Positions 1 to 8,815 of a stretch of 64,000 bases of DNA are shown in pieces. Source of the stretch: Verrucomicrobiaceae bacterium E54 (GTDB lineage: Bacteria > Verrucomicrobiota > Verrucomicrobiia > Verrucomicrobiales > Akkermansiaceae); contig JAKZES010000005.1 of assembly GCA_022548915.1 (NCBI GenBank), positions 116,545 through 180,544 on the forward strand, in the 5' to 3' direction. A program made the position numbers and the translations under genes. The notes beneath the pieces were generated by a model. That model was not told the DNA's origin and did no database searches. It worked only from the letters and a program-made list of their open reading frames with translations. The stretch's first letter is position 1. Every line of letters begins with the position of its first letter.

Positions 1-363
1 GAGCGCCGTCTTCAGCGAACCATCGCCGCCGACCACGATGAGGGCGCCGATGCCCAGATCATCAAGGGTCTGTTTTCCCTTCCTGATGACCTCGGTCGGC
101 GTGTCCGAGACCCCGCTTGCCCCGATCCTGCTCGCGAAGTGGCCCTTGTTGGTGGTTCCAAGGATCGTCCCCCCCAGCTTGAGGATCCCGATCGTGTCCT
201 GGGGCCGGAGAACCAGGGAGTCCCCGGGCGAAAGCAGCCCCTCGAAGCCATCCCTGAAGCCGAAGACTTCCCATCCCAACTCGGTGGCCGCGCCGACGAC
301 CCCGTGGATCACGGCATTGAGACCCGGGCAGTCGCCACCGCTGTTGAGAATTCCGATCCGCAT
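1..363 (-). CDS. 6-phosphofructokinase, N-terminal part (cut by window edge)
   Basis: Phosphorylates fructose 6-phosphate to the 1,6-bisphosphate in glycolysis (cytoplasm). The visible 121 residues start MRIGILNSGGDCPGLNA, the nucleotide-binding start of the PFK-A fold, and include VVGGDGS near residue 112. In this family GGDGS (Gly at the position equivalent to E. coli Gly104) is the usual ATP-type signature, whereas PPi-dependent enzymes normally carry Asp there; the second diagnostic position lies outside the window, so the phosphate donor is not settled. The ATG at 361-363 was chosen because the family motif begins at residue 3. The gene continues off the left edge. The next gene on the same strand upstream is the D,D-carboxypeptidase, 61 bp away. 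Confidence 0.9.
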   Translation of the reverse strand, partial: MRIGILNSGGDCPGLNAVIHGVVGAATELGWEVFGFRDGFEGLLSPGDSLVLRPQDTIGILKLGGTILGTTNKGHFASRIGASGVSDTPTEVIRKGKQTLDDLGIGALIVVGGDGSLKTAL

Positions 364-424
364 GGATCCGAGCTACCAGATGGACCCGGCACGGATAAGG
401 GAAATCTCCTGCCAATGCCGTACC

Positions 425-1378
425 TCAACGGGGATTCGGCACGTGGAGGATCTCCCGCTTGGCGTTTTCCACCGGAGCACCGGCGGAAACCCAGCGATCA
501 TAAATTCCCCACCCCTGCGGAATCAAGGCGCGGGCTCTTGCGAATCGATCCGGAGAATTGAGCAGCACAACGATCAGCCTGCGGGGCGTGACGCCCTTGC
601 TCCCGTCCGGCTTGGGACGAATCAGCGGCGGGCGCTCGACCGACAGCGACAGGCACTGCCCGGCGGCGCGGGTGGTCCCGGTCTTGAGGCCGATGATGGT
701 TTCGGAAACCAGCTCGTTGGTGTTCTTCACATTGAAGCTGCGGGGTTGTTCCAGCCCCTTCACGGTGATCAGCCGCTCCTTCTGCCGGGAGATGAAGGTG
801 AAGCCCGGGCGCCGCATCGCATAGACCGAGAGCTTGGCGATGTCGGCCGCGGTCGAAACCCCGACCTGGTCCGGCAATTCCAATCCGTGCGGATTTCTGA
901 AGGTGGTCTTCCGCATCTCCAGGGCCTTGGCCAGTTGGTTCATCTCATCCACGAACTCGCGGATCGGATCGCCCTGACGGCCCTTGCGGCGGAGGAACTC
1001 CCGGCCGACGTGATCCGCGAGCGTGAGTGCCGCCGCATTGTCCGAGCCGAGGACCGCCGAGCTCAGGGCCTCGATCATCAGCATCCGTTCCCCGGGCACC
1101 AGAGCCATGGGATTCGGCCCCGGAAGGGCCACGACGGCCGGGGGCACCACCACCTCCCGTTTCGCGACGTCCACGCCGGCCGCCTCCGCCCAGTCGGTGA
1201 CCAGCACGGCGGTGGCGATCTTGGTCAGGCTGGCGACCGGGCGCTTGACCGTGGAATTGTTGGCGATGAGCACCTTGCCGGAATGGGCCTCGACCACCAT
1301 GAGAGCCTCTTCCGCTGCCAGCAACCCGACCGCCGAAGCCGCCACCACTGCCCGAATCCATGTTTTCGCGAAACGCAC
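425..1378 (-). CDS. D-alanyl-D-alanine carboxypeptidase (penicillin-binding protein, S11 family)
   Basis: Serine peptidase of the PBP5/6 (DacA-like) family that trims the terminal D-Ala of peptidoglycan stem peptides in the periplasm. Of 317 residues, about 1-22 look like a signal peptide. All three penicillin-interacting motifs are present: SLTK (50-53, Ser50 as nucleophile), SDN (112-114) and KTG (232-234). The start is a GTG at 1376-1378 with no Shine-Dalgarno sequence. At 317 residues it is shorter than PBP5 (about 400) and there is no obvious C-terminal amphipathic membrane helix, so it may be soluble or released. It precedes the phosphofructokinase gene on the same strand. Confidence 0.9.
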   Translation of the reverse strand: MRFAKTWIRAVVAASAVGLLAAEEALMVVEAHSGKVLIANNSTVKRPVASLTKIATAVLVTDWAEAAGVDVAKREVVVPPAVVALPGPNPMALVPGERMLMIEALSSAVLGSDNAAALTLADHVGREFLRRKGRQGDPIREFVDEMNQLAKALEMRKTTFRNPHGLELPDQVGVSTAADIAKLSVYAMRRPGFTFISRQKERLITVKGLEQPRSFNVKNTNELVSETIIGLKTGTTRAAGQCLSLSVERPPLIRPKPDGSKGVTPRRLIVVLLNSPDRFARARALIPQGWGIYDRWVSAGAPVENAKREILHVPNPR

Positions 1379-1698
1379 GGCGGGAGTCTAGCGGTCCGCA
1401 GGCAGTCCTCAACCGCAAACGCGTCCCTCCCAAATCGTGCCTTGCCATGACCTCCGCATCCCCTAGCCTGCCGCCGTGAAGCGGCCCAGACGGCGCTTCT
1501 TCGCACCACAACGACCGGGCCAATTTCCGTTCCCGATCCAAGGAGGATCCTCCGTCCCGCTACGCAAAGGACGATCCTCCCCCGGCACCGAACGCCGGCG
1601 GATCCCGAAGGAATACCAGCCGGTGGCCGACCGCGGACGACTCGCGGTCCTCCACTTCCGGAACACCCAGGCGAGCGGCCCGACAACCAAACAACAAC
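1379..1698 (+). promoter_or_regulatory. Long hairpin-rich intergenic region upstream of the RRM gene
   Basis: A 320-bp gap between the divergent carboxypeptidase and RRM genes with no convincing gene. It contains several short palindromes: GGAGGATCCTCC (1542-1553), a CCGGC/GCCGG stem (1582-1598) and a GACCGCG/CGCGGTC stem (1629-1649). It must hold the promoters of both genes. The hairpins would lie in the 5' leader of the RRM mRNA if transcription starts near 1480-1540. That they regulate the gene is inference only. Confidence 0.35.
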
Positions 1699-2463
1699 AT
1701 GTCAGAGAGCAAATCGGAAAACCGTGGCAGCGGCCAGAGACGCCGCCGCTCCCGCGGTGGCAGAAACCGCAACCGCAACAACAACCAGCAGGGAAACCGC
1801 GACGGCAATCGTCAGGGTGGAAATCGCCAGGGGGGCAAACGTCAGGGCAACCGCAGCGGTGGTCCGAGACCGCGCCGCGCGCCCAAGCCCAAGCCGCTGA
1901 CCTGGTGGCAGAAGCTTCTCAAGTCCATCGGCCTCTACAAGGAGCCCCAGCGCTCCTCCAAGGGTCGGGGCGGTTCCGCTCCCAAGTCCAACGTCCGCAA
2001 CGCCCGCTCCGACGATTCGGAGCCGAAACCGGAGCGCAAGCCGCGCGAGAAACGCGAGAAGCAAGAGCGACGCGAGCCCGTCTCCACCGGAGACGTCACG
2101 ACCAAGCGCATCTACCTCGGCAACCTCTCCTACGAGGCGACCGAGAGCGACCTCGAGGAACTCTTCCGCGGCGTCGGCACCGTGCGGCGGGTCGAGATCG
2201 TTTACAACCGCCGGACCCATCGCTCGAAAGGCTATGGATTCGTCGAGATGCTCAACGTCGACGAAGCCAAGCGCGCCGTCGAGATCCTGCACGACCAGTT
2301 CTTCATGGGACGCAAACTCAACGTGAGCGGCGCGAAGTCCCAGGGACCGGCCGACGCGGATGACGCCGATGACGCGGAGGATCATCCCGGCGACGAGGCC
2401 CCGACACCCGAGGAAAGCCTGCCTCCGGCCGAGCCCCAGAGCGACAGCGGGACCAAGCCGTAG
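1699..2463 (+). CDS. RNA-binding protein with RRM domain and Arg/Asn/Gly-rich N-terminal region
   Basis: A 254-residue protein with one RNA recognition motif at about 136-212, carrying RNP2 (IYLGNL, 138-143) and RNP1 (KGYGFVEM, 177-184). This is the single-RRM type found in many bacteria and likely binds single-stranded RNA. Residues 1-65 are a low-complexity tract of Arg, Gly, Asn and Gln (RRRRSRGGRNRNRNNNQQ), residues 85-130 are Lys/Arg/Glu-rich, and the C-terminus is acidic and Pro-rich, so most of the protein outside the RRM should be disordered. It is flanked by a long leader and a strong terminator, so it is probably monocistronic. The specific RNA target cannot be read from the sequence. 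Confidence 0.85.
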   Translation: MSESKSENRGSGQRRRRSRGGRNRNRNNNQQGNRDGNRQGGNRQGGKRQGNRSGGPRPRRAPKPKPLTWWQKLLKSIGLYKEPQRSSKGRGGSAPKSNVRNARSDDSEPKPERKPREKREKQERREPVSTGDVTTKRIYLGNLSYEATESDLEELFRGVGTVRRVEIVYNRRTHRSKGYGFVEMLNVDEAKRAVEILHDQFFMGRKLNVSGAKSQGPADADDADDAEDHPGDEAPTPEESLPPAEPQSDSGTKP

Positions 2464-2488
2464 TAAGCAACCCCGGAAATCCACTCAC

Positions 2489-2527
2489 GCGCCCCGCCGG
2501 CTTGCCCGCGCGGGGCGCTTTCTGTTT
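2489..2527 (+). terminator. Rho-independent terminator after the RRM gene
   Basis: GCGCCCCGC (2489-2497) pairs with GCGGGGCGC (2510-2518), a 9-bp perfect G+C-rich stem, followed directly by TTTCTGTTT. It sits 26 bp after the RRM stop codon and just before the miaA start. Confidence 0.85.
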
Positions 2528-2536
2528 GATCGGAGC

Positions 2537-3442
2537 GTGCCCGAGCCCATCTACATCTGCGGCCCCACCGCTTCGGGCAAGAGCACCCTCGCCCTGGAAC
2601 TCGCCGGGAAACTCGGTGGCGAGATTGTGAATGCCGATGCCTTTCAACTCTACCGGGGCGCCCCCGTCCTGACCGCGGCGCCCTCGGCGGCGGAGCTGGA
2701 GACGGTCCCGCACCATCTCTATGGCGTCCTCGACCCGACCGAGGCCTGCGATGCGATGCGCTACCGGGAGATGGCGCTTCCCGTGATCGAGGAAATCCGC
2801 GGGCGGGGTCTTCATCCCATCGTCACCGGTGGCTCGGGGCTTTACCTCAAGTTCCTTTCCCACGGACCCTCCCCGCTGCCGCCGGGCGATCCGGCGCTTC
2901 GTCGCAAGCTGGACGAGCGTCCGCTGGAATCCCTCGTCGAGGAACTCGCGCAACGGGATCCGCTCGAAGCCTCCCGCACCGACTCCTCGAACCGCCGCTA
3001 CGTCAGCCGTGCGCTCGAGGTTTGCCTGCTCTCGGGTCGCCCGTGCTCGGAGCTGCGGGATCGGTGGGAGAGTCGCTCGCGGGAGATCGAAGGATCGCTT
3101 TGGGGACTGGTGGTCCGGCGGCAACGAAGCGACCTGCACCAACGCATCGACGAGCGCACCCGCCGGATGCTGACGTCCGGCGCGTTCGACGAAGTGGCGG
3201 GCCTTCCCGCGGAAATGGCGGGATTCGAGAAGGCGATCGGGATCCAACAGATCCGCGAGCACCTCGGCGGCCGCATCACCCTGGCCGACTGCCGTGAGCG
3301 CATCGCTGCAGCGACCCGCCAGTATGCGAAGCGCCAGGAAACCTGGTTCCGGCGCGAGAGCTGGCTTCACGCCGTTCCATGGCCGCCGGCGAGCCCACCA
3401 CCCCTGGACGTGGCCTTGCGTGCCCTTTCCAACAGGTTTTGA
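2537..3442 (+). CDS. miaA: tRNA dimethylallyltransferase MiaA
   Basis: Transfers an isoprenyl group to N6 of A37 in tRNAs that read UNN codons. The 301-residue protein has the P-loop GPTASGKST (9-17), the NADAFQLYRG segment (32-41, normally DSxQvYr) and the VTGGSGLY signature. The GTG at 2537-2539 was chosen because the P-loop follows 8 residues later, as in homologues; an in-frame extension back to 2360 would run through the terminator and into the RRM gene. The 33-bp gap to the following Minf_1886-family gene suggests co-transcription. Confidence 0.93.
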   Translation: MPEPIYICGPTASGKSTLALELAGKLGGEIVNADAFQLYRGAPVLTAAPSAAELETVPHHLYGVLDPTEACDAMRYREMALPVIEEIRGRGLHPIVTGGSGLYLKFLSHGPSPLPPGDPALRRKLDERPLESLVEELAQRDPLEASRTDSSNRRYVSRALEVCLLSGRPCSELRDRWESRSREIEGSLWGLVVRRQRSDLHQRIDERTRRMLTSGAFDEVAGLPAEMAGFEKAIGIQQIREHLGGRITLADCRERIAAATRQYAKRQETWFRRESWLHAVPWPPASPPPLDVALRALSNRF

Positions 3443-3474
3443 CCTCGGAGCGATTCACGTTCAGTTTTCCCCGC

Positions 3475-3885
3475 ATGCAGCCGGCGCAATTCGAACACGC
3501 GATCGAAAGCATCATCCGTCGCGACAGCCGCTTCGATCCTCAGGCCTACCTCTTCCTGAAGGACGCGCTGGACTTCACCCTCAAGCGGGCGGCCGAGGAC
3601 AACGGCGGCCAGCCGCGCCACGTCAGCGGGCGCGAACTCGTTCACGGCTTCCGCGATCTGGCGCTGCAGGAATTCGGCCCGATGGCCCACACCCTGATGG
3701 GCGAGTGGGGGCTCGATGCCACCCGCAACGTGGGCGAGATGGTCTTCCACCTCATCGACGAGCAGATGTTCGGCAAGCAGGACTCCGACACGCTCGAGGA
3801 CTTCGAGGACATCTACGACTTCGACGAAGCCTTCGCCACACCCTTCGTCCCCAAGGCACGGATGGAGCCGAGCCGGAAAGGCTAG
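3475..3885 (+). CDS. Minf_1886 family protein (unknown function)
   Basis: A 136-residue acidic soluble protein beginning MQPAQFEHAIESIIRRD. It matches the Minf_1886 family, a small conserved family known mainly from Verrucomicrobiota and related PVC bacteria and without assigned function. It has no signal peptide or membrane segment. The ATG at 3475 is preferred over an in-frame start at 3379 because the latter lies inside miaA and adds non-conserved residues. Its stop codon TAG and that of the convergent nucleoside phosphorylase share the tetranucleotide CTAG (3882-3885). Confidence 0.85.
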   Translation: MQPAQFEHAIESIIRRDSRFDPQAYLFLKDALDFTLKRAAEDNGGQPRHVSGRELVHGFRDLALQEFGPMAHTLMGEWGLDATRNVGEMVFHLIDEQMFGKQDSDTLEDFEDIYDFDEAFATPFVPKARMEPSRKG

Positions 3886-4613
3886 GAACCCGAGGCCCAG
3901 GCCTCCAGCGCGCCGATCATCGCTTCGGCGGCCTTGCCGGCGGTCGCGACCACGTCGCCGTGGTCGAGTTCCGCACCCGGCATTCCGGCACCGAAGTTCG
4001 TCAGGCACGACAGTCCGAGCACACGCAACCCGAGAGCCCTCGCCTGGATGGTCTCCAGCACCGTGCTCATGCCCACCGCATCGGCCCCCATCGTGCGAAG
4101 CATCCGGACCTCGGCGGCGGTCTCATACTGAGGCCCTCTCAAGCCCGCATAAACGCCCTCGCCCAACGCCAACTTCCGCGCTTCGCAAACTGCCATGAAC
4201 TCGCTCCGCCATGCGGGGTCGTAGGCCCCGGTCATGTCGATGAAACGGGGGCCACCCTCGAGCGGCGAGGTTCCGGTTAGATTGAGATGATCGTTGAGAA
4301 TCATCCAGCTGCCCGGGTGCAGATCCTCTCTAAGCGATCCCGCCGCGTTGGTGAGCACCAGCGAGTCCACCCCCTGCTCCGCCATCCAGCGCACCCCGGC
4401 GGTGACCGCCTGCGCGGAGTGTCCCTCGTACAAATGGACCCTGCCGCGCATGACCACGATGTCGGTGCCACCGAGCTTTCCGAGAACGAAACACCCCTGG
4501 TGCCCAGGCACCGTCGAGACCGGCAGGCCGGCATCGGCAAAGCTCACCGTTTCGGCCACCTCGACTCGCTCGACCAGCCCGTCCAGTCCCGAACCCAAAA
4601 CCAATCCCGTCAT
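3882..4613 (-). CDS. Purine-nucleoside phosphorylase (inosine/guanosine type)
   Basis: Phosphorolysis of purine (deoxy)nucleosides to base and (deoxy)ribose 1-phosphate in purine salvage. The 243-residue protein starts with the phosphate-binding LVLGSGLDG. It shows the VLTNAAGSL segment, the GLRGPQYETAAEVRML block with the purine-site Glu, and GADAVGMSTVLE, all typical of the trimeric PNP (PNPase-I/MTAP) family; the Met-Ser-Thr loop fits a PNP rather than an MTA phosphorylase. It is slightly shorter than the usual 270 residues at the N-terminus. It ends tail-to-tail with the Minf_1886 gene. Confidence 0.9.
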   Translation of the reverse strand: MTGLVLGSGLDGLVERVEVAETVSFADAGLPVSTVPGHQGCFVLGKLGGTDIVVMRGRVHLYEGHSAQAVTAGVRWMAEQGVDSLVLTNAAGSLREDLHPGSWMILNDHLNLTGTSPLEGGPRFIDMTGAYDPAWRSEFMAVCEARKLALGEGVYAGLRGPQYETAAEVRMLRTMGADAVGMSTVLETIQARALGLRVLGLSCLTNFGAGMPGAELDHGDVVATAGKAAEAMIGALEAWASGS

Positions 4614-4663
4614 CGCCCGTCCCTAGCATTCAGGAACTCGCCGACCAAGCCTGGATCTGCGCG

Positions 4664-5584
4664 CTATCCCAGTCGTTGGCGGATCCTGGCGGCCAACTCC
4701 TCCAACCGGGGTACGGCCACGCCCGCTTCCCGGGCCTGCCTGAGCGGCTCTCCCCAGATGGCCTCGTATTCGACCGACCTGCCCTCGACGTAGTCGATCA
4801 TGCTCGAGGGCCGGTAGGCTCCCATCGGCCGGGTTCTTTCGATCTCGAAATCAACGACTCCCGGATCGATCTCCAATCCCTTCGCGTGAGCCACCGCGAC
4901 GACCTCGCGCATCAGTGCCGCGACATCGGCCTCGATCTCCGGATCGGCCAGCAGTTGATCGGTGGTGACCCCGCCCTCCGCGATCGCCAGACCGTTGAAG
5001 GGCACGTTCCAGACGAGCTTCCTCCATTGGGCGTGCTCGAGGTTCTCCGCCGCTCCGGCCTTCACCCCGGCGGCAGAAAAGGCGGCAGCAATCCTGCGGG
5101 CGCGGGGAATGCCCGGCCGGGGCACCCATTCGCCGATCGTGACCTTGCCGCCTGCGGTGTGCCGGACGAAGCCTTCTTCCAGGCGGTTCAGGCACACGAA
5201 GCAAAGCCCCCCGAGAACCCGGTCGGGACCGACAACCTGCTGCAGCGCCTCGCAATTCCCCAGACCGTTCTGCAAGGTCAGGACCTGTGTGGATTCATGG
5301 AGTAGCGGCGACAGCACCTCGGCGAAGTGGTGGTTGGCCGTCGCCTTCCACGCCACGATCACCCAGTCGACCCGACCGATTTCCCCGGGGTCTCGAAAGA
5401 CCTGCGGGTTCCGCAGTTCTGCGTCTCCATCGACGCTTTCCAGACGGATCCCCCGCTCTTTCACCACGTCGAAATCGGAGCGCAGGAGGAACGAGACATC
5501 CTCCCCCGCGAGCGCCAGACGGGTGCCGTAGTAGAGCCCCACGGCCCCGGCTCCGACCAGTGCGATCCTGCCATCCAACTGCAT
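4664..5584 (-). CDS. 2-dehydropantoate 2-reductase family protein (PanE/ApbA)
   Basis: NADPH-dependent reduction of ketopantoate to pantoate for CoA synthesis is the family reaction. The 306-residue protein has the N-terminal Rossmann GAGAVG (11-16), the LTLQNGLGN loop with the family Asn (about 106), and WRKLVWNVPFNGL with the catalytic Lys (about 189) and nearby Asn. Many ApbA paralogues have uncertain substrates, and no other pantothenate gene is close by. The gene lies 3 bp downstream of the histone deacetylase-like gene on the same strand, so the two are probably co-transcribed. Confidence 0.85.
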   Translation of the reverse strand: MQLDGRIALVGAGAVGLYYGTRLALAGEDVSFLLRSDFDVVKERGIRLESVDGDAELRNPQVFRDPGEIGRVDWVIVAWKATANHHFAEVLSPLLHESTQVLTLQNGLGNCEALQQVVGPDRVLGGLCFVCLNRLEEGFVRHTAGGKVTIGEWVPRPGIPRARRIAAAFSAAGVKAGAAENLEHAQWRKLVWNVPFNGLAIAEGGVTTDQLLADPEIEADVAALMREVVAVAHAKGLEIDPGVVDFEIERTRPMGAYRPSSMIDYVEGRSVEYEAIWGEPLRQAREAGVAVPRLEELAARIRQRLG

Positions 5585-5587
5585 GGC

Positions 5588-6502
5588 TCAGCCTTTTCGA
5601 AGCTCCGTCGCCAGCCGCTTCGCCGTCGCCACGGTGTTGCGGTGGATCTTGGCCGTGAAGTCGGTCTGGCGGTTGTAGCCGCCGCCGTAGAGCACCGTCA
5701 CCGGCACCCGGTTCCGCAGGAATGCCCCGAGCAGGACCTCGTCGCGGCGCTGAAGGTCCTTCACCGAGAGATGCATCTGTCCGAAGCGGTCGTTGCGATG
5801 GTTGTCCGCTCCCGCCACCCAGATCACCAGATCCGGCGAAAAGGTGTCGAGGGCCGCCGCCAGGGTCGAAAAGAGCTGCTTCAGATACATCGCGCCCTCG
5901 ACGTAGCGGGTGGTCTCGACATCCCGCGAGCCGCTCACCTTGCGGGTCGGGTAGTTCGCCCCGACATGGATCGAGTAGGTGAACACCTTCGGGTCGTCTG
6001 CCAGGATCGAGGCGGTGCCGTTGCCCTGATGGGCGTCGGTGTCCACCACCATCACCCGGATCCCGGGCCGCTGCGCCTGCAGGTCGCGGATGGCCACGGC
6101 GACGTCGTTGAACACGCAGTATCCCTCCCCGTGGTCGCGGAAGGCGTGGTGGGTTCCCCCGGCGAGACACACCGCGATCCCCTCCTCCAGGGCCGCATGG
6201 CAGGCCTGGCGGGTGGCCTCCACCTCGGTCGCGCTGCGCTGGTAAAGCTTCGGCGACACCGGAAGCCCGAGCCGGATCTGCTCCTTGGGATCGAGCTGGC
6301 CGCGGTAGATCCGTTCCAGATAGCTGAGATCATGCACCTGCCGCAGCAGGTGGGGCGACACCTCCCGCACCTCGACGATGTCCTCGGCGGCCAGCACTCC
6401 CCCCTCGATCAGCATGTCCTTCGACACGCGGAACTTCTGCATCGGGAAGGGATGCTCGGGCGGAAGCTGGAGCTCGAAGTCCTGGGAATAGAAACAGCGC
6501 AT
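5588..6502 (-). CDS. Histone deacetylase family protein (Zn-dependent acyl-lysine/polyamine deacylase type)
   Basis: A 304-residue protein of the arginase/deacetylase fold. Visible features are the His pair GGTHHAF (118-119), the Zn ligands in VDTDAHQGNGT (Asp156, His158) and GADNH (Asp233), and a C-terminal GGGYN with the substrate-site region. Bacterial members deacetylate polyamines or small acylated amines or lysines; the physiological substrate cannot be read here. It is the first gene of a likely two-gene unit with the PanE-family gene. The next gene upstream, the symporter, ends 61 bp away on the same strand. Confidence 0.88.
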   Translation of the reverse strand: MRCFYSQDFELQLPPEHPFPMQKFRVSKDMLIEGGVLAAEDIVEVREVSPHLLRQVHDLSYLERIYRGQLDPKEQIRLGLPVSPKLYQRSATEVEATRQACHAALEEGIAVCLAGGTHHAFRDHGEGYCVFNDVAVAIRDLQAQRPGIRVMVVDTDAHQGNGTASILADDPKVFTYSIHVGANYPTRKVSGSRDVETTRYVEGAMYLKQLFSTLAAALDTFSPDLVIWVAGADNHRNDRFGQMHLSVKDLQRRDEVLLGAFLRNRVPVTVLYGGGYNRQTDFTAKIHRNTVATAKRLATELRKG

Positions 6503-6563
6503 GCTCGGACTCAGGCAATCACAGCCTCCGACCCTTGCCCAATGGAATCTCCCGCTTCGGGGC

Positions 6564-8375
6564 TCAATGATCCACCGGCCCCGCGTCCTCCTCGCCGAAG
6601 GCCGCCCGCGGCAGGCGGACCCGGTCGACCAGGTCGCGGATTTCCTTCGGCGGATGCGGCGTCAGCTTCGAGACGACGACCGTCACCACGAAGTTCACCA
6701 GCATGCCGATCGAGCCGATGCCCTCGGGTGAGATCCCCCACCAAAGCTCGCCCCCGGGGTTCACGAACTTGAAGTAGATGATGTAGCTCGCAGTGAAGAT
6801 GATCCCGCAGATCATGCCGGCGATCACGCCGGCCATGGTCGTGCGCTTCGAGAAGATGCCGAGGATGATCGCCGGGAAGAACGACGAGGCCGCGAGCCCG
6901 AAGGCGAAGGCCACCACCTGCGCGACGAAGCCGGGCGGATTGACCCCGAAATATCCGGCGATGACGACAGCTCCGCCGGCCGCGCAACGGGCCAGCACCA
7001 GCTCGGCCTTCTCCGAAAGATTGGGCGCGAAGGTCTTCTTCACCAGGTCGTGGGCCACCGAGGTGGAAATCACCAGCAGCAGGCCCGCGGCGGTCGAGAG
7101 CGCCGCGGCCAGGCCGCCGGCCGCCACCAGCGCGATCACCCAGTCCGGCAACTGCCCGATCTCCGGGTTCGCGAGCACGATGATGTCGCGGTCGATGTAG
7201 AGTTCGTTGGCCGCATCGGTGGGCGGATTGAGCAGCAGGCGCTCACCCGAATCGCCGCGGGCGGCATCGTCGCCGAGACCATCGAAGCGGGGGATGAACT
7301 TCGGGTCGTCGGGCATCGGCGCCAGGGCCGCACCGTCTCCGAGGTACTGAATCTTGCCGTCCTGGTTCTTGTCGACCCAGGCGATCAACCCGGAGTTCTC
7401 CCAGTTCTTGAACCAGTCCGGGACTTCGGCATACGAGGTCTCGCTGACGGTCTTGAGCAGGTTCACCCGGGCGAACACGGCCACCGCCGGTGCGGTGGTG
7501 TAGAGGATGGCGATGAACAGCAGCGCCCACAGCGCCGAGGTCCGCGCCGCACTGGCCTTCTTGACGGTGTAGAAGCGCACGATCACGTGCGGCAGACCCG
7601 CCGTGCCGCACATCAGGGCGGCCGTGATGCAAAAGACGTCGAGCGTCGATTTCTGGCCGTCGGTGTAGGTGTTGAACCCGAGTTCGCGGCTGAGGCCGTC
7701 GAGGGTGTCGAGCAGCGTCTTGCCGGTGTCCTGATACTCGCCGCCCATGCCGATCTGCGGCACCGGGTTCCCGGTCATCTGGATCGACAGGAAGATCGCC
7801 GGCACCATGAAGGCGAAGATCAGCACGCAGTACTGGGCCACCTGGGTGTAGGTGATCCCTTTCATCCCCCCGAGCACCGCGTAGAAGAGCACGATGATCA
7901 TGCCGATCACCACCCCCGTGTTCACCTCGACCTCGAGGAAGCGCGAGAACACCACCCCCACTCCCCGCATCTGACCCGCGACGTAGGTGAAGGAAACAAA
8001 GATGGCGCACAGCACCGCGACGAAGCGCGCGAGCTTCGAATAGTAGCGATCCCCGATGAAATCCGGCACCGTGAACTTGCCGAAGCGGCGCAGGTAGGGC
8101 GCCAGCAGCAGCGCCAGCAGCACGTAGCCACCGGTCCAGCCCATCAGGTAGACCGCGCCGTCGCGACCGGCGAAGGAAATGATCCCGGCCATCGAGATGA
8201 ACGAGGCCGCGCTCATCCAGTCGGCCGCCGTGGCCATGCCGTTGGCCACGCTCGGAACGCCGCCCCCGGCGACGTAGAAGTCTTTCGTCGAGCCGGCGCG
8301 CGACCAGATGGCGATGCCGATGTAGAGCGCGAAGGTCGCGCCCACCAGAAGATAGGTCCAGATTCGAACGTCCAT
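6564..8375 (-). CDS. Sodium:solute symporter family protein (ActP-like, VC_2705 type)
   Basis: A 603-residue multi-pass inner-membrane protein of the SSS family, with about a dozen hydrophobic segments (the N-terminus WTYLLVGATFALYIGIAIW is the first). The sequence resembles the acetate/organic-acid branch whose members pair with a small DUF4212 protein, which is exactly the gene 11 bp upstream. There is a long hydrophilic insertion at about 325-400 (GDGAALAPMPDDPKF to LYIDRDIIVLANPE), typical of this subfamily. Likely substrates are acetate or similar monocarboxylates driven by Na+; this is family knowledge, not visible in the sequence. Confidence 0.88.
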   Translation of the reverse strand: MDVRIWTYLLVGATFALYIGIAIWSRAGSTKDFYVAGGGVPSVANGMATAADWMSAASFISMAGIISFAGRDGAVYLMGWTGGYVLLALLLAPYLRRFGKFTVPDFIGDRYYSKLARFVAVLCAIFVSFTYVAGQMRGVGVVFSRFLEVEVNTGVVIGMIIVLFYAVLGGMKGITYTQVAQYCVLIFAFMVPAIFLSIQMTGNPVPQIGMGGEYQDTGKTLLDTLDGLSRELGFNTYTDGQKSTLDVFCITAALMCGTAGLPHVIVRFYTVKKASAARTSALWALLFIAILYTTAPAVAVFARVNLLKTVSETSYAEVPDWFKNWENSGLIAWVDKNQDGKIQYLGDGAALAPMPDDPKFIPRFDGLGDDAARGDSGERLLLNPPTDAANELYIDRDIIVLANPEIGQLPDWVIALVAAGGLAAALSTAAGLLLVISTSVAHDLVKKTFAPNLSEKAELVLARCAAGGAVVIAGYFGVNPPGFVAQVVAFAFGLAASSFFPAIILGIFSKRTTMAGVIAGMICGIIFTASYIIYFKFVNPGGELWWGISPEGIGSIGMLVNFVVTVVVSKLTPHPPKEIRDLVDRVRLPRAAFGEEDAGPVDH

Positions 8376-8386
8376 GATCTTTCCGG

Positions 8387-8671
8387 TTAATCGTTGCCGC
8401 CGTGCAACAGCTCACGATCGAGCCGGTTCATGACCTTCACGTAGATCGCGATCAGAACGAGGAAGACGTAGATGCTGCCCTGCTGGGCGAACCAGAAGCC
8501 GAGCTTGAAGCCCGTTCCCGGGATCCGGATCTTGTCCAACTGGTCGGCGAACAGCACGCCGCATCCATAGGAAACGATGAACCAGACCGCCAGCAGGCCA
8601 CCCAGCCAGCTCAGGTTCTTGCGCCAGTATCGCTCTTTCTCCGCCTCGGTGGGTAAATCGTTGTCTTCCAT
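8387..8671 (-). CDS. DUF4212 small membrane subunit of the SSS transporter
   Basis: A 94-residue protein with two hydrophobic segments (about 21-42 and 62-82) and the conserved N-terminal region YWRKNLSWLGGLLAVWF, typical of DUF4212 proteins. These are encoded next to and upstream of VC_2705-type sodium:solute symporters and are thought to be an accessory subunit. The 11-bp spacing to the symporter supports one operon. It is divergent from hflK, with a 144-bp gap that must contain both promoters; nothing else stands out in that gap. Confidence 0.9.
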   Translation of the reverse strand: MEDNDLPTEAEKERYWRKNLSWLGGLLAVWFIVSYGCGVLFADQLDKIRIPGTGFKLGFWFAQQGSIYVFLVLIAIYVKVMNRLDRELLHGGND

Positions 8672-8815
8672 GGGTTGAGGGACTGCCTATCAGCCCCTCC
8701 GCGGAAGGAAAAGGATTTTGCCCGGAGCCTCGATCGCTCCAAAACATCCGGTCAATTCTTCTGGCGCGTCCCCGGGGCCTGACCCAAGTTCGCCGCGAAC
8801 CCCGATTGCATTGCC

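Noticed and set aside
1476..1698. A GTG-initiated Arg/Pro-rich frame running into the RRM gene
   Set aside because: It overlaps the RRM gene out of frame and its composition is that of non-coding G+C-rich DNA.
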